Source: Aplysia californica (lineage: Eukaryota; Mollusca; Gastropoda; Aplysiida; Aplysiidae). From it: a stretch of DNA of 41,615 nt. The DNA is taken from positions 1,334,178-1,375,792 of the forward strand of contig NW_004797285.1 in NCBI RefSeq assembly GCF_000002075.1. The letters run 5' to 3'. Made by a program: the position numbers and the translations under genes. The notes beneath the pieces were generated by a model, which searched no databases, was not told the DNA's origin, and saw only the letters and a list, made by a program, of their open reading frames with translations. Positions 12,398 to 25,178 of the stretch are shown piece by piece. Position 1 is the stretch's first letter; each line of letters starts with the position of its first letter.

Positions 12398-12830
12398 GAT
12401 GAGGCAGCATGGTGAAATCAGGAGTTTGTCAAAATAGTGAAATTGAAGACACCGGCATTTTTCTGCCATTTGGGCAATTTCTATCAAGTTTTTGTTTTTT
12501 GGCTCAACACCTTTTATGGCCATTTAAAATCACACCTGTGTGGATTTTACTGAAACGTGATTAGATGCACAAAAACGCAAATTTTCAGTTCCCGACTACC
12601 CTCAAGCTATCAAATTCACCAAATTTTAGAAGCCATTTTCTTTCTAATTTTATTTCTGAAACCGCGTAACCCCAACTCCCTTCAATCGTGAATATCTCGA
12701 CTTCTATTCAAGATGGATGGGCTTTATTTTTTTTATTGAAAGAAAGAACAATGAACAGGCTTTAAGATGATATCAATAATCCACATGCCCAAAAATCCAT
12801 GAGCGACCAATTCCACCACACTGTGAGGCA
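12398..12830. mobile_element. MITE family A, copy 3
   Basis: 433 bp. The left end GAGGCAGCATGGTGAAATCA matches an inverted right end (GAGCGACCAATTCCACCACA) imperfectly. The interior shares TTTGGCTCAACACCTTTTAT and TGTGGATTTTACTGAAA with other copies. It lies in the intron between the transmembrane and cysteine-rich exons. Confidence 0.65.
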
Positions 12831-12873
12831 TAGTCTATATATAATGTATACAGTCGAACCAAAGACTGTGTAT

Positions 12874-12910
12874 ACCACAGAATTCTACACTTAGTGTAGA
12901 ATTCTGTGGT
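12874..12910. repeat. Perfect palindrome, 17-nt arms
   Basis: ACCACAGAATTCTACAC, a 3-nt loop TTA, then GTGTAGAATTCTGTGGT. The flanks (GTGTAT before, GTATAC after) extend the symmetry imperfectly. The right-arm word also occurs at 59-74. Confidence 0.9.
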
Positions 12911-13066
12911 GTATACCAAGATATTGCACTTCCTCTTTGGGCTTTTGTCCACGGCCGTGGCGGGCTCGTATTGCAGCGTAGCACGTGATGGGCTACGTCA
13001 CTAGGCGACACTAGGTTGGTTTCATCGCCGACTGCTTGGGGTGTGTATGCGGGCATGTGCGTGTGT

Positions 13067-13067
<1 letters not shown>

Positions 13068-13138
<71 letters not shown>
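13068..13138. repeat. GT microsatellite
   Basis: A nearly pure GT run of about 70 bases, in the intron of the Shisa/CYYR1-like gene. Confidence 0.95.
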
Positions 13139-13140
<2 letters not shown>

Positions 13141-14341
13141 ATACAGCTTTTTGGGGGGAGGAAAAGAGGAGGCACAGAATGGTACAGGCTAAGTCTATGG
13201 AACGAGAATTGCTGAGATTGTTTAATTAAAGATAACAAAAATTAACACAAAAATGAAAACAAAAAGAACACAAAGAAAGAAAAATGAAAAAGGGTTGGGG
13301 TTGAGTAGGTGGATTAGAAGGAAGAAAAGAAAACTGAAAATCAACAAACAAAAACACAGCAAGATGTTCACCGATCGAACTCATGTTGTTTGTTGTCCAG
13401 TCATTTCATATATCGCAACGATGGTTATAGTTTCGTAGTTTGTCTAGCTCATAGTCCCTGGTCGACATCATATTAATTACAGAATTTCCAGACAAATAAT
13501 GACATTATGTGGTATGTCCAACTAAAGAAGTGAATGTATTGTGGCGACACGATGCAGTCTTGCTTTACAATTTCTTTATGACTTGATGTTGCAATATTTT
13601 ATAACAATGTCTTGCAGATTCAAACTGTCATTTTCTCTTCTTAATGATATAAAACAACAACTAGTTGTTTCCCCATCACCTGGGTCCTGAAATACGACGA
13701 CTGGTGCTGTGTAAAGAGAGTGACATTATTTCTCTCGTGAGGGAGCGTTTTCCATAGTAGTCTTGTCAGATTATTACATTTCTTACATGAAAGTTTAATT
13801 CTGACAGCTATTCTGACAGCTATTCTCTGACCAAATTGACATCATAATAATATTATGGATCCCTGTAGTCGTGCTGGGTGAATTGTAAGTTAAGGAAAGT
13901 AAAAATAAACTCGCTTCCGAAGAGGATTCATTTTTATACATTAAAAAAAATCTCATGGAGACCAAACCTTGATTCCGAATAAAACAGTTTTAAATCAAGC
14001 TATTGAAAGCTTGTGCTAAAACCGCAAATCTGCATTGGATACTAGCGACAGTGAGGTATAAAAATTAGAATATTTTGGCCTGCTTCAGGCGTTCCACCCT
14101 ATGAGAAGAAAGAAAACGAAGCCCGCTTACAGAATTAAAGTTGCAATATGGGATAGGGAAAATTGGAAGCAGTATATGGGAAACTAGAGGTGAGAGATGG
14201 GAAACAGAAGGTGGGATTTGGAAGATGGGACAATGGTCATATGTGTACAATAATGACTGTATAACACCAGGTCAGCCAGAAAACGGAGGCAGATAGAAAA
14301 AGACAGGAAATAATAATTCTTATTATATAATTTTTTTTAAA

Positions 14342-14694
<353 letters not shown>

Positions 14695-15269
14695 CTGTCC
14701 GCAGACAAAATTGCACACATTCAACTCAAGAGCGCTGGGACATTTGTTCAGGCTCTTATCATAGGCCACCTCGTGCCAGCACAAGGAAGCGCCCAAGTCT
14801 TGCGCGGCCGCGAGATAGGGCAATTGAAAACTCTTCAGCTACCTATATAAGATAATCAATTCTACAAACATCCAATTCCAATTACATAATTGTGCAATAG
14901 ATATATGTAATATGGTAAAAACAACTGGCGAATGTAGTGACACAAGCCCATTCAAATACACAAAGCATAAATTTCAAAATAGAAATCAAGTTGTTGCAAG
15001 GTATACTGACTGACAAAAGAAATGTAAAAATTTCACAGTACCAATATTGTAAATAAATTACACCACTGGCGAGTAGTGTACATTTACACCTGCTAAATAT
15101 ATGTCTGAGATTGTTTGATCGACCGGATATAAATAATGAAATGAGTTCATTGGCCATTTAGGCAGCAAACAAGAAATATTTGACGAATACTCTCTGGGAC
15201 TCAAATGTTGCATAATTTGGGCCATGCATTGGCACTCAGCCAGCTGTGTAGCCTATACCTATAAATTCT

Positions 15270-16350
15270 GTGTGCAGAGTGTTTAAATCGGTTGGATACA
15301 ATACAATTGGAACATCAGGAGACCAAAATTTCAGACAGAAAATAGCAAAAAAAGCAAACGGACTACTTCAAGCCAGTGAATCTGCTAACGAAATGTCAAT
15401 AGACGTAGACATTCACATTAGTAGGCCTACCATCAATCACTTGTGGAATAATTTCCTTGCCACTATCACCACTGCAGATCAAATCTTAATACACAGACGA
15501 ACAGCGATAACTGTGGCCCAGGACCGGTTCATAGTGTGTCAGTACTGCCAGGATCCATGGGTACCAGCCTCAGATATTTCCAGAAACACAGTTGTAGCAA
15601 CTAGGAAATGACTGAGTCACAGGACAGGGAGACAGAGATTGACAGCTGCTGGTCTTCATTGAAGGTGTCCAAGTCAGGGAACTTTTCTAACCTTATGTCA
15701 TGTCAGCATTGACTGCAGTGGTTGTAAGCTCACATAAAATGGCAAAATCAACAATGGATAAGAGAACTCTTCATTGAAGAGAGCAGATTCTTTGTGGATC
15801 CTGTAAATGGTCGCATTTTATATGGCGCAGAGATGGACAATACTTTTTTGAGGACTGAGGACACCATCTTGGAACCTTGAGAAGATAAAAGTGTAATGAT
15901 TTAGTGCAGCCTTTACCGTAAGTCAATTTGTCAGGGCTGTAATCTTCCATTCTGTCAGCCATGGACACAAAAATTGTGTCACTGCTCAATGGTACATCAT
16001 GTAGGTCTTGATGCCTCAAGTGGTGCCTTTTTTCCATCAGAACTTCCTCTTCCAGCAGGATTTCAAAAGACCCCATATTGCTTGTGCCACACAAGACTTC
16101 CTGAGGCAGAATAACATTAACTTGCTGCCCCATCCAGCTCGCACACTGGACTAAAATTAAACCCTGTTGAACACCTGTTGGATGCCTAACCGTATGCACC
16201 CAAGGTTACAAACCCAAAAAGCAGGGAAATCAACTCAATGACAGACTCTATATATTGCAGATATGCAGCAGTAAGTGAGGCCTGAAATGGCATTACAACA
16301 TACTGCCTTTAGGAAACAAGGTCAAAGTCACGCAGTGAACACAGTAACAT
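15270..16350 (+). pseudogene. Decayed Tc1-type transposase in intron
   Basis: Frame pieces read in the order expected of a Tc1-family transposase. A helix-turn-helix part has ISRPTINHLWNNFLATITTA near 15416-15475, followed by RRTAITVAQDRFIVCQY and QDPWVPASDISRNTV. A second helical part gives LTAAGLH. A DDE-domain remnant reads WIRELFIEESRFFVDPVNGR, QFVRAVIF, FQQDFKRPHIACATQDFLRQ and NNINLLPHPARTLD. Several frame changes and stops separate the pieces, so it is dead. It lies antisense to the host gene, inside its intron. Terminal inverted repeats were not identified, so the element's ends are uncertain. Confidence 0.7.
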
Positions 16351-16694
16351 CAAAATTGCTGAGTAGTATTCCTCAAGTGATGCCACATCTCACTGGTAAC
16401 TTTATACAAATAGAAAATTATTTTGAACTTGAAGAATAATTGTTGCTTTTTTATTTGCCTCATTCGTGCATACTGTAGTTCTTTTGCCAGTCAATATATT
16501 TGAAGTAACTAGGAATTTAGGAGACGAAATACAAAATTCGAGAGATATCATCTTTACTTTAAAAATCTCAAGAAAGCGGTTTTTCAAAGGGACATATAAT
16601 TCTCTGTTACTGTTTAAGGCAAAATAGTTGATCTCTGAAAGATACCACCAAAGCATTATTTTCAGAAGTAGGGAGAGACTGCATCTTTACTTAC

Positions 16695-16821
16695 TGAGAC
16701 AGGGAGGAACAGCAACGCTCTTCCTCATCACCACAGCAGCCTTCTTCGCAAAATGTACTACCTATAGAGTAGCCATTTTCCTCCTCTTCATACTTGCAAC
16801 ACCACTTGCCTTTCCCATCAC
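16695..16821 (-). CDS. Internal exon, cysteine-rich ectodomain of Shisa/CYYR1-like membrane adaptor
   Basis: This 127-nt exon encodes about 42 residues. On the minus strand it follows a good acceptor (TGTTTTTAG, ending at 16822) and ends at a strong donor (TCTCA|GTAAGTAAAG). Only one frame is open, because another frame begins with TGA. The peptide is dense in cysteine: a WCC pair, then FCEEGCCGDEEERCCSS. Paired cysteines just before a membrane segment are characteristic of the Shisa/CYYR1/WBP1/VOPP1 group of single-pass adaptors; the closest match I recall is the CYYR1 pattern C..CCDG..YCCS. The exon begins in phase 1 and ends with CA, which joins the next exon's A to make CAA (Gln). It should lie outside the cell or in a vesicle lumen. 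The upstream exon with the signal peptide was not found. The family call rests on architecture, not on a search. Confidence 0.72.
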
Positions 16822-17536
16822 CTAAAAACACATTGAAACTGTACTGAAAACTTCAAAATTATTAACTCAACACAGTTTCTAAGTAGTCAGCCTCTGAGGA
16901 TTGGGCAGTCGCCCAATAAAACTAATATTTCACTGTAAACAAAGCGTATTAATTAAAAACCTTTCTTGTAAAGAAAAAGAAGTTACTCTGCAGCACTGGT
17001 CATCAAAGAATAGAAAGTGTCAGGGTACGCAGAATTTTTTTGTTCTCCAAGTTTTACTGTTGGAGGAGAAGAGTCCTGCTTCTGATGACTCTAATAAAAT
17101 TATCAAGATATCTTTTGCATGCACAGCTTACATTGGCCTACAGTTCCTTTGATCCAAAATCCTATTGTAGAAAGCTGTGACAAGGTCATTTCTATCAATG
17201 AGAGTTGAAACATGTTATGCACAGGCCACTTATCACAGTTCTGGCCAGACCAGAGATTTCAGTATAATCAGTATATCGTTTTGGTAAAATTATCTCTTCA
17301 CATTCCATCTTTTCTTCACATTTCAACACCACACCCATTTACTGCAAAACCCCATTCCTAGAAGAAACATCACAAAAACATGTGACTGAATATAAGACTT
17401 GAGATACTCCAGAATAATACTAAGTCAAATCTTAAAATGGACAATTGTTCTCCAAATAAAAAATAAAGGTCTCTGGGTCTTAAGACAAAACTATAGCTTA
17501 AAATTCTTTTAACAGCAGCCAGTTCAAACCTTCTTT

Positions 17537-17580
17537 TAACTCTTTCAAACCGTTAGCCATGTTTCATGGCTCCTGTTACT
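17537..17580. repeat. Single TTAA-type element end with hairpin
   Basis: TTAACTCTTTC is the same end as in the element at 6563. It is followed by the hairpin AGCCATGTTTCATGGCT. No matching right end was found within 2 kb. Confidence 0.3.
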
Positions 17581-19734
17581 ACCAATCCAGAACCGCCTCA
17601 AAACCAGTCATTTGTTTTGTAATAATCGAAAGTGAAATCTCAGGCTGAAAAATAACCATATATTTAGCATTATGTTGAGATAGGCTATTATTTCCCCTTT
17701 ATACATGCATAATGCATGTGGCTAATATTGAAAATTGAACTCAAAATCTTTAATTTGTCTGAGGGTAGGCAGAATCAGAAAGTAGGTCACAGATAAGGCC
17801 CAGTCAGGACGAGGAAAATCCTCTGGAAGTGAAAGAGGTCAGCTACATCCAACTACTACTCATATTCGTTTAGAATGTGATTATATTCAAAACACGGCAA
17901 TGATCTTAAATTCTCTCGAGCTTATCTTCGGTACCATTTATTATGTCACAAAAACACTATGGAAGCTATATATTCACTTCGCCCACACATTTCAGGATTA
18001 ATGTTATTCGTAAAAATTTGGCTGAAAAATGTCCTGGAATGTTCTTTCTTCTGCATGTCAGAAGAACACATCTCCTAACAGAAGGAAAACCTTAAACACT
18101 GGTATAAAATAAACACAACTCAAGCTGAAGAGGGTGCTCCCCTTTCAACAAATAAATCGTCATAGGCTATGTGAGAATGACCAACACCCACAGGATTGCA
18201 GCGGTGCTGTCAAACATGTATCTAGGTTTAGACCAGCACTTTTAGGACATAATGATATTCCTGAAATTAAGATGACTGATTTGCTTAACTTTGTGGAGTT
18301 CAGGATAGAACCAAGAACATTAATGTTTTTACACATACTGTATGGGTCTTACTTTGATCCCCGCCAGACAATCTTCAGAAAAAAGCTGTTTTCCTTCCCC
18401 AAGACTGTCGCTGTATCAAATACATACGGAGCAATCTATTTCTCCGCAGTCCCTCTTAGAGCATTGACATATCAAACATGAACTGGCCTGGATATATATA
18501 GCAGTATGTGCAAGAGCAGCTCAGGACCGTAAAGGATGGAGGTCATTACCTGTCAACCTCTGAGTCAGAGAGATGACACTTCCAGGTATATTAAACTGAG
18601 AGAATTTCTTCTGCACATGTTTGAATGTTGTTGTTTTTTTACATTTGAAACAATGTATAGAACATGGAAAGTATAGATTGATATGAGTTGAAGGGAGCCA
18701 GTTTTCTGTTTACTGGTGGCCAAAAGCTCAATGAAAGTGAGGAGAACTATGGTAACCTAGATGATACAGCCTTTTTCTATTTCTTTTTGTCATTATCATA
18801 CACAATAGGTTTGGACAGCTAACTCCCTTAAATGCCTTCATGGCACTTTTCTGTATGCAGAAACAGCTGTCAGCTTTTTTCAATCCAAATAACAGATCCT
18901 GCAGAGTATCTTGGCAATCAAAGCAAATGCCATGCAATGTCTGAGAGAGAGAGAGGCAGGAGATTTACGCCAATGGAAACATTGCACATGGTATGTTACA
19001 AGTGTAACTGTTCATGAGCCTTATTTCACCACTGATAATTGCTGGTGTTTTACTCCTACTAAGTTTTGAGCAAAATAAATTCATTCTAAACAAAAAATGA
19101 ATACTATGATTCTACCCTGGCTTCAAAATTCAACTTTACCCCTTCAACAAGAACCAAAGCAGCTCAGGGATGACCCCACTTCACCTCCCATAACTTTTTT
19201 ATTTTTATGAATATTTCCTCATGAATTTCTGCATGTATATTCTACATTGAACCATATTTCTATTTATATAATTTTAGAGGGTTTTCATTAAGAGATAGAC
19301 GGAGAAAAATTGGAGTTTGTAAACATGATGCCAAAAACAACACCACCAAACAATATAAAACAACACACATTCGAGTAATGATAAACTGAGACCAAAAAAA
19401 GGGGGAATACATGTTGTGTGAATGTCAGAAGGTAAAGAGACTTTTCCTAGCTTATACATGCTCACACAATCCATATATACATAGAAATCTATGTACGTCC
19501 ATCTGTGTTTACTGCCAATAAATCATTTTTGTGGTGTGTAAGATCTAGATCTAGACCTAGAGATCTGATCCTCTCTTGTCTTTGAGCTAAAATCTGAATC
19601 TGACACTTTCAAATGGGGGGGGGGGGAGGGAAATGGTGGTAAACATAAAGGGAAGGTACTGTACCCCAATAATAATTACAAGATTTTAACAGTAACTTCC
19701 CTTTTAATTGGCAAAAAAACCTCTGTCACAATCC

Positions 19735-19818
19735 CACGGTAAATTCTACGGGCCATAGGTACAGCGCTACACGGTTCATGCCCGTAAATTCTACGGGCGT
19801 GGCAGTGAAGAGGTTAAA
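19735..19818. repeat. TTAA-type element end with repeated hairpins
   Basis: ACGGTAAATTCTACGGGCC and CCCGTAAATTCTACGGGCG are near-identical hairpins, followed by GAAGAGGTTAA. The layout matches the right end of the element ending at 9664. No left end was located. Confidence 0.35.
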
Positions 19819-20666
19819 TACTCGTAACTCAATGTACCTTATATATATAGGTTGGGGTGCAGAACGCTGAAAGGGAATAGTGAGACAAGACTAACTTTTG
19901 ATGCCCAATTGATCATATTATCTTTTTCAAACACATCAAATCAATATTAATTTACTATCCCTACAGCTTGACTGATTTTTAAGCAAAGTAAGGTATCAAT
20001 AATTTCTACACATAAAAGCTCAACAATTTCAACTATCTTCAAAATTGATGAAATAAGGCTTACTGTTCATAAACTTTATTATTCTTCCTTTCACTGTCTC
20101 TACTTTTGCCCTATTACGATGTGAAAGGCACAAGATAATTAAATAATATGTTCCTTCTAACTCATTTAATTACAAAATTCCCATAGACATGTAATATTAA
20201 CATCAACAGTACACATCCTTAAAAGACCCATATCAAACATTACCCCCTTCTGGTTCACAGAGAATGAGAATGTGATCGTTTTCAGTTATGAACTGTCACT
20301 TACCAAGTGGAAAAATTATAATTAATTTTAAAAATTATCCTTTATTGAAATATTGATGGCACTTAAATTAAATTCCACAGATTTTTAGTGAAACACCACT
20401 GCGGAGTTTAGGATGTACAGCGAATATATAGGCCTATGATTTTAACACTTTCATCAGTTATATCAAATTGTCATTGACTGCTTAAAGTTAAAGTCAAGTA
20501 AGGAAATTTTACACAAATTTCTCTGCAACAATAGACAAAAGTGACACAACTAAAACAGTTCTGAGCTGATGACTGATGTCTACAATGGATATATGTACTC
20601 GATAATTAGCTTCACTTACCCTCATTTTTTCTATTCTCATACCATCCATGTGTATTTTCTTGGCAG

Positions 20667-20772
20667 TACCCCTCAATACAAGGCACTTGATAACCTGGAA
20701 AACAGTTTATGTGAAAAAGAAAATGATTTAGATTCTACCTTAATCAGATATGTTGCCCTTGATGGAAAACAG
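20667..20772 (+). CDS. Exon-like segment of an unknown plus-strand gene
   Basis: A 106-nt open segment lies between a pyrimidine-containing acceptor (GTATTTTCTTGGCAG) and the donor GGAAAACAG|GTAATT. The frame gives TPQYKALDNLENSLCEKEND, then LDSTLIRYVALDGKQ. The sequence is hydrophilic and charged, with amino-acid usage more like a real protein than the AT-rich surroundings. It starts with one base of a split codon and ends in phase 0. I do not recognise the family, and I found no partner exon with matching phase nearby. It could be a fortuitous open stretch. Confidence 0.35.
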
Positions 20773-22224
20773 GTAATTTTTTTTTTCTTTGCACAATCAG
20801 TTGTGTGCACCTTAAAAAACATACATTCTTCATGACATCATACCCAATCCTCACAGAATTCAAAGCTTCCCATGCTTTATCCAATTATTGTCTTGTTGTG
20901 TGCCCTTCTTTTCTAAATTATTATTAAGACCTGCACATGGCAGTAGGCCAGTTGTTATCTCATTCCCCTTTTGTGCAGGTAATTAGGTTTATCTAATACA
21001 TTGTACATTGAGCTCGGGGGGGGGGGGGGGGGGAGTGGTTCAAGTATTGCCAGATATTCTAGGTCAGCAGGCTAATTTAAAAAACCTGAAGTGGAATAAA
21101 AATGCAGTTTATGAAAAAAACATATTATATTATAACATTGGTGTAAAGTGCATAGTGAGTCAGAAAGTCTCAAATGAGACTCATAAAACATGTCCCCATT
21201 TTTATAACATTGGGTTTGTTCTCTTTCCTTAACCTGCAAAGACCTAATCTAAAGAACATGTCGATAAAAATCTAACCAAACACGTTTGATACATTTTGCT
21301 AATGAGATGATTATGAAGATGAAAATTAACAAAAACTCTAGTTTGGTAAATGCTTTGATAGCATGCAACGATCTTATAAAACAAGAACTTTTCACAACAT
21401 AAATAATAAAATGAATTTGACAAGAGCAAACAGTCAAAGGAAATTACTTTAAGTCAGGATAAGTCATGCAGAATATGACCCAAGTCGCCTTCTTTGAGCA
21501 CCAGCACATGAAAAGGAGTTGAGACATGTAAGACATTTGGTAAAAATACGAGGCAAATTGCTGAACACTAAAACTAAATAAATCCATTTTTTCTTTCTTC
21601 ATTTACAAAGAAAGAATCACAGAACAGTCCCTGCATAGATCTAGATATAGTTTCATTAGTTAAAGAATACAAAATAGAGTAGGCCTACAGCCTAGAGAGT
21701 GTCATTCTAATCTTGTAGACCTAATAGAAATAAACTTTGTGACATGGTTAGGCATCAGAAGCTCTATGTATCTTATAGTTAGTTAACCATCTGGAAAAAC
21801 ACCAACAAGTTGACATATATATAATATATTTAAAAATATAAAATAGACTTTTGGTACAGTCAGGGATTGTAGGAGGTAGTGAGAAGATCTTAGGTCTCTG
21901 AAGTAGGAGCACTTGGACAAACGATGATAACAATTTTCCTTGGAATGTTGAAGAGAGCAGAGCTTGGATTCTTGTGTCGGGCCTGCTGAGTACAAACATT
22001 CAAGGGTATGAGTGTGAAGTCCTCAGGGCCGAACATGGCTTGATCCTTTTTGTGTGGCTGGGTAACACTTGTACCGGACTTCATGTCAGTATCCTGAGCC
22101 CAATATCTCATAAAATACACTATAAAAGGCTGCAATCCCATCCAGCTTAGACGTTAGAGAGCTTCCCAGCAAAGTGTGATTTTTTGGATTGGTAGGGTAA
22201 GTTAATGACTTCCAGGCTTCATAT
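20773..22224. other. Gene-free AT-rich stretch
   Basis: Poly-G at about 21015-21032. Nothing else was recognised. Confidence 0.45.
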
Positions 22225-22610
22225 TATGCTGCCGAGAAACTTACATTAGAAAAACATTAAACATCACAAGAAGAGACAAACAAAGAAACAAAACCATCAG
22301 ACACCAACATCAAGTGGGCATCAAATCAAGCATGAAATACATTGAGAGACAACAAATAAGGCGGTTTGGACAAGTTAAGAGAATGGGGGCCACAACAGCC
22401 AGCCTCTTATAAACTTGTTTAAGGCCTACAAGAAGCAATTCAATGGCTTTATGGCAAAATAAGGATGGAAAAGAAAAAGATTCATCGACAGAGTCAAAGA
22501 GTCCCTCCAAAGGAACAAAATAACGATACAAACAACAGACCTGATCCCACGTCCAACAATTGCATCTCCCCTTGACAACTCGTGGTATAAGAGGGCAGAA
22601 AATGTAAAGT
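22225..22610 (+). mobile_element. LINE reverse-transcriptase C-terminal remnant, second family
   Basis: The plus strand reads ITRRDKQRNKTIRHQHQVGI, then KSSMKYIERQQIRRFGQVKR, and in another frame KKRFIDRVKESLQRNKI. This is the conserved tail seen in LINEs of the type R.GVKSSL.YIE.QQI.WFGHV.RM...RFIDRVKE.L. At least one frameshift separates the parts. It differs from the family at 31719 and lies about 380 bases upstream of a long microsatellite. Confidence 0.65.
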
Positions 22611-22992
22611 AAGTTAATAAAAAATGTAAATTCTGTTTATAACAGATTACTTTCATCCTCTCAATTCTGTGCATGAAATATCATGTTATAGGTTACTAAT
22701 TTCTTAATTACAGCCAGAACTGAAGGACACAGGAAGTTATTTGGGCAAATTTCATACTCTGCATTTTCTGAGAGAAAGGTGAGAGACTTGTAAACACCAA
22801 TGGAAATATCACACAAGGTATGTCGTCAGTGGCGTTGCATGGGTTGCAGACAAGGTGGCGCATAATTGGAAAGTGAGCAAAAGGGCAATCTATAGGCCTT
22901 ATACTAGCTACTATTAAAATTGTAATGAACAGTTGGCGGGCGCTCTGGTGTGGTCTGTTCTTTCTATTGCTTTCTGCAAGTCTGTGTGCGTG

Positions 22993-23161
<169 letters not shown>

Positions 23162-23182
23162 AAGAGAGAGTGAGTGTGATTG

Positions 23183-23420
23183 ACGACCAAACATTGTCAG
23201 TGTCTGACCTATCAGTAAAAAGCAGACAATGGAAACAGTACAATTTCTTTTTGGACAAGCTCACCATAAGCCATTCATACTTATCATACCACATACAGGA
23301 AAAAGAGCGAACATTGTTTTTGAGCTCAAGATCCCGCGGCTGAAGTGGACTTATGCGCACTTTCTCTTCTAACTGTAGCCAGCTGAATGGCGCAAGAAGC
23401 AAAGCGTCAATGTGATTCAT
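23183..23420 (-). pseudogene. TTF-type zinc-finger fragment (hAT/ZMYM1-like), truncated
   Basis: The minus-strand frame starts MNHIDALLLAPFSWLQLEEK and continues RSFSCMWYDKYEWLMV, then KKKLYCFHCLLF and DTDNVWSSIT. This order (PFS.L.LEEK, a short spacer, R.F...WY.KY.WL, then YCF.CLLF) is the N-terminal pattern of TTF-type zinc-finger proteins annotated as ZMYM1-like, which are mostly hAT-related transposase derivatives. The frame then runs directly into a GA/CT microsatellite (23035-23155), and no dimerisation or DDE part of such a protein follows. About 80 codons of real similarity remain. I read it as a truncated transposon relic, although an exon of a domesticated gene cannot be excluded. 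Confidence 0.6.
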
Positions 23421-23736
23421 CTAGATTTCTAGAGAAAGTCAGGTAGAATCTCCAGGATATCCCGTAATCTACATCTATCGATATTTACATCTCTTTCTAG
23501 ATGAAACCTCATAAAAGCTGCAATAAAGTGAAACAATACTAACAACTCACTATGCTCACAATCTGAGAAGATTAAAAGATAATTTCTTATTACTTGGTGC
23601 AGCACCAAATACCAGACTCAATTTGAAAATTTACCTTAACAAGACTTGCTACACAATAGAGGGAGAAAACAGTTTCGATACCCATTCTTCATTGAGTCAC
23701 CGTAGACTCTAGTGTAGTAGATAGGCTAGCGGAAAC

Positions 23737-23985
23737 TTGGATCAAATTTTTTGCCTGCGAAGAGGAGTTTCATGCACCTTCCTTCTTGAGCGGGAAGAAC
23801 GATGCCTAGATTTTTTCTACAGTGATAAAAATAACTTTGGAGCAAAGATTCAGTTTGATCCCAGCAGACACTACCGCAAGCGGTGCCACAAGCATAACCC
23901 ATCCTCGCTCAACTCACTGTCTGTCTTTTCACAGGTGCAGCCAGTGGGTGACGGATCACAAGGATATGTAGATCTAGAGCGCTGA
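23737..23985 (+). CDS. Unrecognised ORF, possible terminal exon
   Basis: An open frame of 82 codons ends with TGA at 23983-23985. The later part (EERCLDFFYSDKNNFGAKIQ, then FDPSRHYRKRCHKHNPSS) is charged, and the end reads GDGSQGYVDLER. Base composition is richer in GC than the flanks. A possible internal acceptor (TCTGTCTTTTCACAG) lies at about 23921-23935, so only the last 16 codons may be exonic. No domain was recognised. It could be a decayed repeat fragment. Confidence 0.22.
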   Translation: MDQIFCLRRGVSCTFLLEREERCLDFFYSDKNNFGAKIQFDPSRHYRKRCHKHNPSSLNSLSVFSQVQPVGDGSQGYVDLER

Positions 23986-24479
23986 CTGGTTTAGAACAAT
24001 TAGAAATTGGGAGGGGTGGGGGGGTGAAGGCCAGGGTTAGGTGGAGCGTTTGCACCAATTGAACCAATGGCGTGCCGCCACTGTATGTCGTAAGTGTAAC
24101 CTAAATAAATGTTCAGCCAGGCTCATAAATAAAAATTCTACAGTTTAAAGAATTATTTGTTAAAAGATATATCGATCTCGTTCGAAGAGTAAGGTTAGAT
24201 CTACATTTCTGAACTATGGTGTGGGACCGCCAGATGGCCTTTAGTGTAGCCAAGCTATTGTTTTAGAGAGGTTAGTTTTTTTTAAATAAGAAAAAAAATT
24301 GGGCATTATATATTTTATTTCAGTTTATTTACTGCTGTTTTCAGACTAATGGTGTTGGGTTAAAAAGCAGACTCTACCATATGTTTTTGTGGCAAGGAAT
24401 GAGAGAGTGGAGACGGAAACGAAAGAAAAAAAAAGTCATGGGACTTCAGCATAATATGTCAAAGCAGCCCATTTCCTGA

Positions 24480-24790
24480 ATGATCGATGGCATTGCAACA
24501 TGGTGGTCTAAAGGTTTGGCTGTCAGGCTTTTAACTGAAAGGTAATAGGTTCAAACCCTGTCAGGGGCCCAACAATATGTCCTTGGTAAAATCACTTCAA
24601 TGCACGAATTTCCCTCACTTTACTCAAGTGACAATGGGTTGTACCGGGTGTATAGATGCCGAAAATCTTTTCAGTTTGCTAGTGTCTGAGTGCTTGATCA
24701 GCTGCTTGTGCTGTATGCATCCCATGAAGCTAAGAATGTCAGTAAGTGTACTATGGTCTGCTGCTGGGTAATAATAGTTGTAGGTGCATT
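24480..24790 (+). mobile_element. tRNA-derived SINE, CORE-like
   Basis: A tRNA-like head has A-box-like TGGTCTAAAGG and the B box GGTTCAAACCC about 45 nt later. It is followed by CTTCAATGCACGAATTTCCC and TCACTTTACTCAAGTG, a central block familiar from invertebrate SINEs. The 3' end is vague. Confidence 0.5.
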
Positions 24791-24967
24791 ATAGGCTTGT
24801 CAAAAACAATATAACAACATTAACAATGCAAAAGGCAATGACCCTCAACACCACAAGGTACTAGAGGCCTGAACATAAAAAAGTAAAAGTAAGATCATTT
24901 TGATCTGCCTCCAATTACTAATATATCTAGCCCTGTAAACTTCATTCTTTAAAAAAGCACATAATAT

Positions 24968-25053
<86 letters not shown>

Positions 25054-25108
25054 GGGGGGGGGAGGGAGAGAAAGAGGGAATATATTATAGCGCCTCAGAC
25101 TGAGAGAG

Positions 25109-25176
<68 letters not shown>
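24968..25176. repeat. Two GA microsatellites with G-rich spacer
   Basis: GA runs at about 24968-25043 and 25102-25176 are separated by about 60 bases, including a G run. Confidence 0.95.

Positions 25177-25178
<2 letters not shown>

Larger units (their letters stand above)
16822..20666. other. Probable first intron or upstream region, no gene seen
   Basis: This lies upstream of the cysteine-rich exon on the minus strand. A signal-peptide exon ending in phase 1 was looked for and not found. Poly-G at about 19615-19627; short AGATCTAGATC words near 19545-19565. Confidence 0.4.

Noticed and set aside
18134-18481. 115-codon plus-strand ORF
   Set aside because: No domain, no exon signals that I could support, and length is reachable by chance in this much sequence.
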